A DNA stretch of 8,608 bases, taken from assembly GCA_007134665.1 (NCBI GenBank), contig SLKH01000341.1, forward strand, positions 1 through 8,608, written 5' to 3'. The position numbers and the translations under genes were made by a program. The notes beneath the pieces were generated by a model. The model did not search any database and had not been told where the DNA came from. It worked only from the letters and a program-made list of their open reading frames with translations. This document shows, one piece after another, positions 1 to 5,224 of the stretch. Source of the stretch: Balneolaceae bacterium. Lineage in GTDB: Bacteria > Bacteroidota > Rhodothermia > Balneolales > Balneolaceae. Numbering within the stretch: the stretch's first letter is position 1; each line of letters starts with the position of its first letter.

Positions 1-159
1 TGATAAGTCGGGAGAAAACAAACCTCCGAAACCGCCTATATTGGAAAGTACCTGGTTGTTATGTGTCTCTTTTACCATGTTTTTAATCGAATCAACCAGT
101 TCCTCACCAGCTTTTATATCAACTCCGGAATCTTTATAAGTAAATGATTTCTTTTCCAC
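1..159 (-). CDS. purM: PurM, phosphoribosylformylglycinamidine cyclo-ligase (AIR synthetase), N-terminal fragment
   Basis: The product is the purine-pathway enzyme that closes the imidazole ring of formylglycinamidine ribonucleotide with ATP to give aminoimidazole ribonucleotide, in the cytosol. Only the first 53 codons are in the window; the gene runs off the left edge. The translated start reads (M)EKKSFTYKDSGVDIKAGEEL, and residues 42-48 read GGFGGLF. The YKDSGVDI and GGFGGLF motifs are hallmarks of the PurM N-terminus, so the family call is firm despite the short fragment. The start is a GTG (157-159) with an AGAGG Shine-Dalgarno (167-171) seven bases upstream; no ATG gives a better fit. 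It is transcribed away from dtd, out of the DnaA-box-rich region. A weak sigma70-like promoter lies at 196-225. Confidence 0.88.
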   Translation of the reverse strand, partial: MEKKSFTYKDSGVDIKAGEELVDSIKNMVKETHNNQVLSNIGGFGGLFSPDLS

Positions 160-195
160 TTGATTACCTCTGTTTAGGGGAATTCAGTTTTGTTA

Positions 196-225
196 AATAT
201 AGAAAGAATACAGATCTGATTTAAA
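196..225 (-). promoter_or_regulatory. Possible promoter for purM
   Basis: Read on the minus strand, TTTAAA (220-225, four of six to TTGACA) and TATATT (196-201, five of six to TATAAT) are separated by 18 bases. The -10 lies about 37 bases before the purM GTG. In DNA this AT-rich such matches occur by chance, so the call is weak. Confidence 0.3.
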
Positions 226-288
226 ACTGAATAAGATGAGTTTTCCACAGGGATAGACGAATAATATTTAATTTTAATTCTTGTAGTT

Positions 289-319
289 TAGTAATAGGTC
301 ATTGTGGATATGTTGATAA
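289..319. promoter_or_regulatory. DnaA-trio-like element next to two overlapping DnaA boxes
   Basis: TAG-TAA-TAG at 289-297 is followed five bases later by TGTGGATAT (303-311) and TGTTGATAA (311-319), which share one base. Each 9-mer has one mismatch to the DnaA box read on the minus strand. Three triplets of the form (T/A)A(G/A) placed 5' of a DnaA box match the arrangement of the bacterial basal unwinding element, in which DnaA extends from a box onto trios and opens the duplex. The all-AT stretch at 260-279 lies on the expected side of the trios. The motif is visible in the sequence; the function is inferred. Confidence 0.5.
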
Positions 320-369
320 CAAATTTAAGAACATATAGCTGATAACAGATGAATAAATGTTAATTATAA

Positions 370-378
370 TGTGGATAA
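370..378 (-). promoter_or_regulatory. Perfect DnaA box
   Basis: TGTGGATAA on the plus strand is the exact reverse complement of the consensus DnaA box TTATCCACA. It lies near the middle of the purM-dtd intergenic cluster and is the strongest single box in it. Confidence 0.7.
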
Positions 379-495
379 CGAACTGAATAAAAACAAAACT
401 TTACTCAGGTGTAATAAAATTGATCAACATATTTATATGTAACATACATAATTGCTTTAGCAGGTTGTTGACACCAATAGGATAAACCAGTTGGA

Positions 496-504
496 TGTGT
501 ATAA
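496..504 (-). promoter_or_regulatory. DnaA box matching TTATNCACA
   Basis: TGTGTATAA reads TTATACACA on the minus strand, a full match to the relaxed consensus TTATNCACA. A related 9-mer, TGTGAATAG (516-524), follows 11 bases later in the same orientation. Confidence 0.55.
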
Positions 505-560
505 CAGTTTTTGATTGTGAATAGATGTGGAGTACTTTTTGATTTTGTAGTGAAATTCTC

Positions 561-569
561 TTATCAACA
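561..569 (+). promoter_or_regulatory. DnaA-like box TTATCAACA upstream of dtd
   Basis: TTATCAACA differs from the consensus at one position and sits 35 bases before the dtd ATG. It overlaps the -10 (TATCAA, 562-567) of a weak promoter candidate whose -35 would be TTGATT (539-544, 17-base spacer). If both are real, DnaA binding could affect dtd transcription; the promoter part is weak. Confidence 0.4.
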
Positions 570-604
570 ACAATCCTTGAAGTTGTCAACAAAGTTATTA
601 ACCC

Positions 605-1048
605 ATGAAAGTTGTTGTACAAAGAGTAAGTCGTGCGAAAGTAACCGTGGATCGTGAAGTTACAGGCAGTATAGGGAATGGATTGTTATTGCTTGTTGGT
701 ATTCATGAAAATGATGATAAATCGATCATGAGATGGGTTTCCGATAAAATTCTGAAGTTGCGGATATTTCAGGATGAAGCAGGGAAGATGAATCGTTCAG
801 TGAGTGATATTGGAGGATCTCTTTTGGTTGTATCACAGTTTACGATATATGGTTCTGTGAAAAAGGGGACCCGTCCAAGCTTTATAGAAGCTGCAAAACC
901 GGATGTAGCAGAACCACTGTATGATGAAATGATTCAATATCTGAAGAAGCGTTCCGGATTGCAGGTAGAATCCGGTTCGTTTGGCGCGATGATGGATGTA
1001 GAACTTGTAAATGACGGCCCGGTTACAATCATAGTTGAAAAATCATGA
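605..1048 (+). CDS. dtd: D-aminoacyl-tRNA deacylase
   Basis: The product hydrolyses D-amino acids (classically D-tyrosine) and mischarged glycine from tRNA, keeping D-residues out of proteins; it acts as a cytosolic homodimer. The 147-residue length is typical of the DTD family. The start MKVVVQRVSRAKVTVD is the conserved first strand and turn. The SQFT motif (residues 77-80), whose Thr lies in the active site, is followed by GTRPSF (88-93). NDGPVT (136-141) carries the Gly-Pro pair that acts as the chiral selectivity filter in the partner subunit. No Shine-Dalgarno precedes the ATG, which sits directly after the DnaA-like repeats. Its stop overlaps the next gene's start by four bases (ATGA), so the two are probably translationally coupled. 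Confidence 0.95.
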   Translation: MKVVVQRVSRAKVTVDREVTGSIGNGLLLLVGIHENDDKSIMRWVSDKILKLRIFQDEAGKMNRSVSDIGGSLLVVSQFTIYGSVKKGTRPSFIEAAKPDVAEPLYDEMIQYLKKRSGLQVESGSFGAMMDVELVNDGPVTIIVEKS

Positions 1049-1938
1049 GTGTGATTTTCATCTTTATTGATGGAGTAGGAATTGGGCCTGAAGGTGAGCA
1101 TAATCCAATGGTAAACAGCAGATGGAAATCACTTGAACAGCTAACTGACGGTCAGGGATTGTATAATAAATCAGAACCGGTAACGTCTGATTTTCTTTTC
1201 TTTCATCCGGTTGATGCAAATCTGGATATGGATGGACTGCCGCAAAGCGGAACCGGACAAGCATCTCTTTTTTCAGGTAAAAATGCATCCAAAATAGCCG
1301 GCAGGCACTATGGCCCTTATCCTCATACAGCTACCAGGCATCTGCTTGAGTCAAAAAGCCTTTTTCATCAAGTAATTGAAAAGGGATTCAAGCCGCATTT
1401 TATTAATGCATATCCGGATATTTTTTTTGAAAAAATGAATCGACGGAATCGCTGGACTTGCACTACATTGATGGCTTCTTCTGCCGGTCAAAAATTAAAC
1501 GGACTTGAAGAGGTCAAGAAAGGGGTGTCAATCACTGCTGAAATCATTCAGGATGCATGGAGAAACCAGCTAAATCTTGATGTTAAAAAGATTTATCCGG
1601 AAGATGCAGCAGAGAGATTAGTCAGCCAAATGGAATACTATGACCTTTTATTGTTTGAATATTATTTAACTGATAAAGCAGGCCACAGTATGAGCAGGGA
1701 AATGAGTGAATCCATATTGACAATTTTTGACCGATTCATTTCTCATATTTTAAGTATAAAAAAAAGAGAAGATCATCTCGTTATATGTAGTGATCATGGG
1801 AATCTCGAAGATTTATCAATTAAGACACATACCCGGAACCCGGTTCCGCTGATTATTGAGGGTGAGAATTTATCAGGAATAAAAAAGGCACAATCCATCA
1901 TGGATGTGCCTGGTTTGATCAAAGATTTGTTGAAGTAA
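1045..1938 (+). CDS. Alkaline-phosphatase-superfamily metalloenzyme of unknown substrate
   Basis: This 297-residue protein belongs to the metalloenzyme fold shared by cofactor-independent phosphoglycerate mutase, phosphopentomutase and alkaline phosphatase. The metal-site motifs appear in order: IFIDGVGIG with Asp9; LPQSGTGQASLFSG (residues 65-78), where Ser68 or Thr70 would be the phospho-accepting nucleophile; DKAGHS with Asp210 and His214; SDHGN with Asp250 and His251; and His262 in the following THTRNPVP. All five expected metal ligands appear intact, so it is probably active. It is much shorter than phosphoglycerate mutase (about 510 residues) and lacks a clear substrate-specifying cap, so no specific reaction is claimed. 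There is no signal peptide or membrane segment, and it is probably cytosolic. It overlaps dtd by four bases and converges on adk. Confidence 0.85.
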   Translation: MSVIFIFIDGVGIGPEGEHNPMVNSRWKSLEQLTDGQGLYNKSEPVTSDFLFFHPVDANLDMDGLPQSGTGQASLFSGKNASKIAGRHYGPYPHTATRHLLESKSLFHQVIEKGFKPHFINAYPDIFFEKMNRRNRWTCTTLMASSAGQKLNGLEEVKKGVSITAEIIQDAWRNQLNLDVKKIYPEDAAERLVSQMEYYDLLLFEYYLTDKAGHSMSREMSESILTIFDRFISHILSIKKREDHLVICSDHGNLEDLSIKTHTRNPVPLIIEGENLSGIKKAQSIMDVPGLIKDLLK

Positions 1939-1961
1939 AAAGAGAACGTTTATCTCATTTT
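1937..1961. terminator. Weak bidirectional terminator-like hairpin between convergent genes
   Basis: GAGA (1942-1945) can pair with TCTC (1953-1956) around a seven-base loop, extended by AAAAA (1937-1941) against TTTT (1958-1961) across one bulged A. The stem is AT-rich and short. It lies exactly where the metalloenzyme gene and adk run into each other with only 21 bases between them, so a bidirectional terminator is needed or the transcripts overlap. The position argues for it; the stability argues against. Confidence 0.3.
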
Positions 1962-2517
1962 AATTGTCGAGTACTGACTGTATTCTTGAGAAGATCTCAT
2001 CAATGGATCCGGTTCCGTCAACTTCATAAACGGTTCCGTTTTCTTCATAATACTCTTTTACCGGCCTTGTCTCTTTGTAGTAGACAGCAAGTCGTTTTTT
2101 AACACCTTCTTCCGTATCGTCCGTCCGTCCATCTTCCCGGCTAAGTATACGTTTTACAAGCTCTTCTTCAGGCACTTTAAGAAAAATAAATGCATCGAGA
2201 GCGTCATTTTGGTTTGCCAGAATTTCATCAAATGCTTCTGCCTGAGCAACTGTTCTTGGAAAACCATCAAGGATATACCCTTTGGCATATTGGTCTTTCA
2301 TGATCTCTTCAGCGACAAGATCAACTACTGTTTGATCCGGTACAAGATCACCGGAGTCTAGGATTGATTTAACTTTCTTGCCAAGTTCTGTCTCATTGCC
2401 GATGGCCTCTCTGAATATCTGGCCGGTAGATAGATGAGGAATATTATAATTCTTCTGAATCAAAGAAGCTTGCGTACCTTTACCTGCTCCCGGCGGACCG
2501 AAAAGTATAATTTTCAT
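1960..2517 (-). CDS. adk: Adenylate kinase, short-LID type
   Basis: Adk catalyses ATP + AMP to 2 ADP and balances the adenylate pool in the cytosol. The P-loop GPPGAGKGT spans residues 7-15. The AMP-binding segment includes LSTGQIFR (Arg36), and the DGFPRT motif (84-89) supplies Arg88; both arginines fall at the same numbers as in E. coli Adk. The protein is 185 residues because the LID between about residues 125 and 145 is short (REDGRTDD region) and has no zinc-binding cysteines. Long-form enzymes have about 214 residues. The ATG has no Shine-Dalgarno. It is the last gene of the minus-strand run, 63 bases after rplS; many bacteria instead keep adk beside secY in the large ribosomal protein operon. 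Confidence 0.95.
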   Translation of the reverse strand: MKIILFGPPGAGKGTQASLIQKNYNIPHLSTGQIFREAIGNETELGKKVKSILDSGDLVPDQTVVDLVAEEIMKDQYAKGYILDGFPRTVAQAEAFDEILANQNDALDAFIFLKVPEEELVKRILSREDGRTDDTEEGVKKRLAVYYKETRPVKEYYEENGTVYEVDGTGSIDEIFSRIQSVLDN

Positions 2518-2568
2518 GTAAAAGGTTGGTTTTTTGTTTGATGCTGCTTTTAATAAACTGTTGTATTC

Positions 2569-2583
2569 TGAAATTATATTTCA
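2569..2583. repeat. 15-base perfect inverted repeat at the end of rplS
   Basis: TGAAAT-TAT-ATTTCA is a perfect six-base-pair inverted repeat with a three-base loop that includes the rplS stop codon. All but one pair in each arm is A-T and no U-run follows on the minus strand, so it is not a convincing terminator. It might slightly attenuate or protect the transcript between rplS and adk, or be chance in AT-rich DNA. Confidence 0.3.
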
Positions 2584-2958
2584 GGATTTGTTATTGGCAG
2601 GAGTTCCTTCCTGTCTCCTTTCCTTCTCCTGAATACGTGCAGCTTTACCGCGAAGTTTTCTCAGGTAGAATAGTTTTGACCGACGCACTTTACCTTTTTT
2701 GTTAACATCGATCTGAGCGATAAATGGGGAGTATAGCGGGAATATTCGTTCGACTCCAACATTTCCGGACATCTTACGCACGGTTACCGTTTTGTTTGCA
2801 CCGCTTCCCCTTTCATTGATAACTACACCCTTGTATTGCTGAATACGTTCTTTGTCACCTTCACGTACGCGGTAGTGAACATTTATGGTATCACCAGCAG
2901 TAAAATGAGGTATATCATCACGTACAACTGTTTGTTCGATCAGTTTTAATTTGTCCAT
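2581..2958 (-). CDS. rplS: 50S ribosomal protein bL19
   Basis: bL19 sits at the 30S-50S interface and contributes to intersubunit bridges. The 125-residue product begins MDKLKLIEQTVVRDDIPHF, and the family core follows: GDTINVHYRVREGDKERIQ (about 22-40), YKGVVINERGSGANKTVTVRK (43-63) and ERIFPLYSPFIAQIDV (70-85), then a basic KKGKVRRSKLFYLRKLRGKAARI stretch. The E. coli protein has about 115 residues; the extra ones are a short charged tail. The ATG lies 12 bases after the trmD stop with no clear Shine-Dalgarno, which suggests coupling to trmD translation within the operon. Confidence 0.97.
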   Translation of the reverse strand: MDKLKLIEQTVVRDDIPHFTAGDTINVHYRVREGDKERIQQYKGVVINERGSGANKTVTVRKMSGNVGVERIFPLYSPFIAQIDVNKKGKVRRSKLFYLRKLRGKAARIQEKERRQEGTPANNKS

Positions 2959-2970
2959 TGTTTTCTGTTA

Positions 2971-3672
2971 TTAGGCTTTTGATTCTTTTTGAAATTTTTT
3001 AAATAAGTCTGGCCTGAACTGTTTAGTTCTTTGAATCGCTTTTTCTTTTCTCCAGGCTTCAACTTTTTTATGATTACCGGAGGTCAATACTTCCGGAACT
3101 TTCATTCCCTTATAAATTGCCGGCCGGGTGTATACAGGTGCTGACAGCAATGATTCCTGGAATGAATCCGTCAGCGCACTTTCCGAATCACCAAGGGCAC
3201 CGGGTAAAATTCTAACAATAGAGTCTGTAATTACAAGTGCCGGAATTTCTCCTCCTGAAAGTACATAATCACCGATAGAATACTCTTTGGTAATCACTGC
3301 TTCCCTTACCCTGTGATCAACACCTTTATAGTGTCCACACAGAATCATCAGGTTCTTACACACCGATAGCTGATTCGCATCTGATTGTTCATATTTTTTA
3401 CCATCCGGTGCAGTGAAAATGATGTCATCATAGGTACGTTCATTTTTCAATTTTTCAATACAGGAGAATATAGGTTGAATTGAAAGTACCATTCCTGCAC
3501 CTCCGCCATAGGGATAATCATCGATTTTACGATGCTTATCTTCTGAATAATTCCTCAGGTCATGAATATGTATATCAACAATTCCCTTTTCCCTTGCCCT
3601 GCCAACAATACTGTTAGAAAGAGGACTTTCAAGAAGGCTTGGTACACCTGATATGATATCAATTCGAAGCAT
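2971..3672 (-). CDS. trmD: tRNA (guanine-N1-)-methyltransferase TrmD
   Basis: TrmD uses S-adenosylmethionine to methylate N1 of G37 next to the tRNA anticodon, preventing +1 frameshifting; it works as a dimeric trefoil-knot (SPOUT) enzyme. Numbered from this ATG (233 residues), DDYPYGGGAGMVL is at 51-63, LCGHYKGVDHRV (111-122) and YSIGDYVLSGGE (131-142) form the knot and cofactor site, and the catalytic Arg154 (SIVR) and Asp169 (LTDSF) fall at the E. coli positions. That match supports the ATG at 3672. An in-frame GTG at 3684 would add four residues (SEP after the initiator) and overlap rimM by eight bases; it cannot be excluded. The chosen start leaves four bases after the rimM stop, so coupling is likely. 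Confidence 0.94.
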   Translation of the reverse strand: MLRIDIISGVPSLLESPLSNSIVGRAREKGIVDIHIHDLRNYSEDKHRKIDDYPYGGGAGMVLSIQPIFSCIEKLKNERTYDDIIFTAPDGKKYEQSDANQLSVCKNLMILCGHYKGVDHRVREAVITKEYSIGDYVLSGGEIPALVITDSIVRILPGALGDSESALTDSFQESLLSAPVYTRPAIYKGMKVPEVLTSGNHKKVEAWRKEKAIQRTKQFRPDLFKKFQKESKA

Positions 3673-3676
3673 AGGT

Positions 3677-4216
3677 TCACTCACTGATCAGCTGATCCAG
3701 GTTGTGGCAAATCACTTGTTTCTGTTTCCTGTCAATCGACTTTACGTATTCATCCACCCAGGGGATAAGCATGATATCTGTCTCCCGGTTCTCATGAATA
3801 GCAGCTTCAATAATCGGATGAGCCGGATTGGCCATCACGCCTGAAACAGTTCCTGTTAATCCTGACTCATCGATAATCATAAATCCGGTTATATCGGGAT
3901 CTTCTGGATCGATATCCGTTTTTGATTTTTTGATATCGGCAAATACAGGCCTGTCCTGAAACTGTTCAGCTTCTGTTCGGTCAGCGATTCTGTCAAACTT
4001 TACAAAGAACAAACGCTTATTGCGTTTTTTTTCTACACGAAAATCAGTTACTCGTGCAGGTATCAGATCTCCTCTTCTGTTCTGAAGAAAAAGAACACTG
4101 TTTTTTTCAATAACTAACTCGCAGTCTTCATCGGGCTGAAGCCTGACTGTTCCGTCAAGGCCGTGAACCTTACCGATTCGTGCTATTTCTGTTAACCGGC
4201 CTTCTGTACTACTCAT
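3677..4216 (-). CDS. rimM: Ribosome maturation factor RimM
   Basis: RimM binds S19 and helps assemble the head of the 30S subunit and process 16S rRNA. From the ATG at 4216 the protein has 179 residues, close to the family's usual 170-180. The N-terminal beta-barrel starts with IARIGKVHGLDGTVRLQP. The C-terminal PRC barrel is visible from about residue 108 (GFMIIDESGLTGTVSGV), then the NPAHPIIEAA stretch and a MLIPWVDEYVKSID segment typical of the domain end. An in-frame TTG at 4225 would add three residues; neither start has a Shine-Dalgarno, so the ATG is preferred. It lies between rpsP (27 bases upstream) and trmD (four bases downstream), the usual order in this operon. Confidence 0.93.
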   Translation of the reverse strand: MSSTEGRLTEIARIGKVHGLDGTVRLQPDEDCELVIEKNSVLFLQNRRGDLIPARVTDFRVEKKRNKRLFFVKFDRIADRTEAEQFQDRPVFADIKKSKTDIDPEDPDITGFMIIDESGLTGTVSGVMANPAHPIIEAAIHENRETDIMLIPWVDEYVKSIDRKQKQVICHNLDQLISE

Positions 4217-4243
4217 GGTAAACAATGAAACCGGTTTAAAAGA

Positions 4244-5182
4244 TTATTCAGCTTGTTTGCTTTCCCATGCACGTTGCACGGTTACGCGGTCTTCATCATC
4301 CGTTACAAAACCTTTGAGATCTTCAAGAGGAGTATTTTTGATATGGTCAATTGCTTCATTAGCATTCATATCTGTTGAAACTTTTACCGGGGCCTCTTCT
4401 TTCTTTTCAGAAACAGGCTCTGGTACTTTATCAGCTTCTGGCTCTTCAGCTTTCGTTTCTTCAGCCGGTGATTCGCCGGCTTTTACTTCTTCCTCTTTTT
4501 CAGCTACATCAGCTTTTTCCTCTGCTTTCGGCTCTTCTTCTTCAGTTGCCGCTTCAGCAGTTTCTTCCTCCACAACGGGTTCTTCTGCCGCTTCAGCTTT
4601 CTTCTCCTCAGCAGGTGCTTCGGCAGGCTCTTCCGTTTTAGCTTCTGTTTCCGGAGTTTCCTCTGCTGCAGTTTCAGCTTCCGCTTCAGCGGCTTCGGCT
4701 TCAGCCTGTGCTTTTGCCTGTTCAGCTTCTGCCTTTTCAATTTTTGCCTGGCGGGCAGCTTCAGCAGCTTTCTCTTCAAGCTGTTTTTTATACTCTCTTT
4801 CTTCAGCTTCAAGCTGGGCCTTTTGTCTTTGTTTTCGGCTCACCTGTTTTTCTTCATCAGATGTTTCTTTGTTCTCTTTCCACTGCTGAAGGGCTTCTTC
4901 AATTTCTTCTTCAGACTTACCCCATCGCAAGAGGTGCATTTTGTAAAGAATACCCTCTTTTTTGAGGATTGTTCGGACAGTGTCGCTGGGCTGTGCTCCT
5001 ATTCGAAGCCAGTGAATCACCCGTTCTTCATCGAGAATAAGCTGCTTGTTTTCACTCACGTTATCAAAACGGCCGAGCCTTTCGATAACACGACCGTCGC
5101 GTGGAGAACGCTGGTCGGCCACTACTAAGTGATAATAAGGCCTCTTCTTCCGGCCTCTTCGTTGTAAACGTAATCTAATCAA
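4244..5182 (-). CDS. rpsP: 30S ribosomal protein bS16 with a very long acidic C-terminal extension
   Basis: bS16 binds 16S rRNA and is needed for 30S assembly. The start is a TTG (5180-5182) with AGGAG (5190-5194) seven bases upstream, and MIRLRLQRRGRKKRPYYHLV is the canonical S16 beginning. The family core covers residues 1 to about 90, including SPRDGRVIERLGRFD and the DTVRTILKKEGI helix. The bacterial protein is usually 80-100 residues, and extended forms occur in Bacteroidota, but this one is 312. Residues 91-170 look like a charged coiled coil (EEIEEALQQWKE, then Glu/Lys/Ala repeats), and 171-268 are low-complexity Glu/Ala/Lys/Pro. Residues 272-312 form a distinct segment (IDHIKNTPLEDLKGF, DDEDRVTVQRAWESKQ). 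The frame is open throughout and the neighbours are normal operon members, so a frameshift fusion is unlikely. Confidence 0.93.
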   Translation of the reverse strand: MIRLRLQRRGRKKRPYYHLVVADQRSPRDGRVIERLGRFDNVSENKQLILDEERVIHWLRIGAQPSDTVRTILKKEGILYKMHLLRWGKSEEEIEEALQQWKENKETSDEEKQVSRKQRQKAQLEAEEREYKKQLEEKAAEAARQAKIEKAEAEQAKAQAEAEAAEAEAETAAEETPETEAKTEEPAEAPAEEKKAEAAEEPVVEEETAEAATEEEEPKAEEKADVAEKEEEVKAGESPAEETKAEEPEADKVPEPVSEKKEEAPVKVSTDMNANEAIDHIKNTPLEDLKGFVTDDEDRVTVQRAWESKQAE

Positions 5183-5189
5183 TGATTTA

Positions 5190-5194
5190 CTCCT
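5190..5194 (-). promoter_or_regulatory. Shine-Dalgarno that fixes the TTG start of rpsP
   Basis: AGGAG on the minus strand lies seven bases before the TTG codon at 5180-5182. Most genes here lack a recognisable ribosome binding site, so this one and the conserved S16 N-terminus together decide the unusual start codon. Confidence 0.75.
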
Positions 5195-5224
5195 GTATAA
5201 TTTTAGTTATATTCAACTTGGTCT

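Larger units (their letters stand above)
160..604. other. AT-rich intergenic region with a DnaA-box cluster; candidate oriC
   Basis: This 445-base gene-free stretch between divergent purM and dtd is about 27% GC by hand count of 181-600, with G exceeding C on the plus strand (about 71 to 42). It holds many 9-mers close to the DnaA box TTATCCACA: 241-249 (+, TTTTCCACA), 303-311 (-, one mismatch), 311-319 (-, one mismatch), 370-378 (-, perfect), 496-504 (-, matches TTATNCACA), 516-524 (-, one mismatch to TTATNCACA) and 561-569 (+, TTATCAACA). Looser copies lie at 421-429 and 583-591. An all-AT run of about 20 bases (260-279) lies beside the boxes and could be the unwinding element. No convincing reading frame or structured RNA is seen. 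Calling it oriC is inference: box density and composition support it, but dnaA itself is not in the window. Confidence 0.6.

Noticed and set aside
401..622. Minus-strand frame of 73 codons in the purM-dtd gap
   Set aside because: Its composition looks random, it overlaps the dtd start, has no good ribosome binding site and lies in the DnaA-box cluster.
3672..3684. GTG start for trmD, overlapping rimM by eight bases
   Set aside because: The downstream ATG gives numbering that places the catalytic Arg154 and Asp169 exactly as in E. coli TrmD, and the GTG has no Shine-Dalgarno. It remains possible.
4504..4812. Lys/Leu-rich minus-strand frame inside rpsP
   Set aside because: It is a shifted reading of the same low-complexity tail, with implausible Lys/Arg/Leu repeats. 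The S16 frame is continuous with a conserved start.
4215..4889. Long plus-strand open frame (224 codons) antisense to rpsP
   Set aside because: It is Ser/Ala-rich, with no recognisable domain, and arises because the Glu/Ala-rich codons of the S16 tail give stop-free frames on the other strand. Several overlapping frames there show the same effect.
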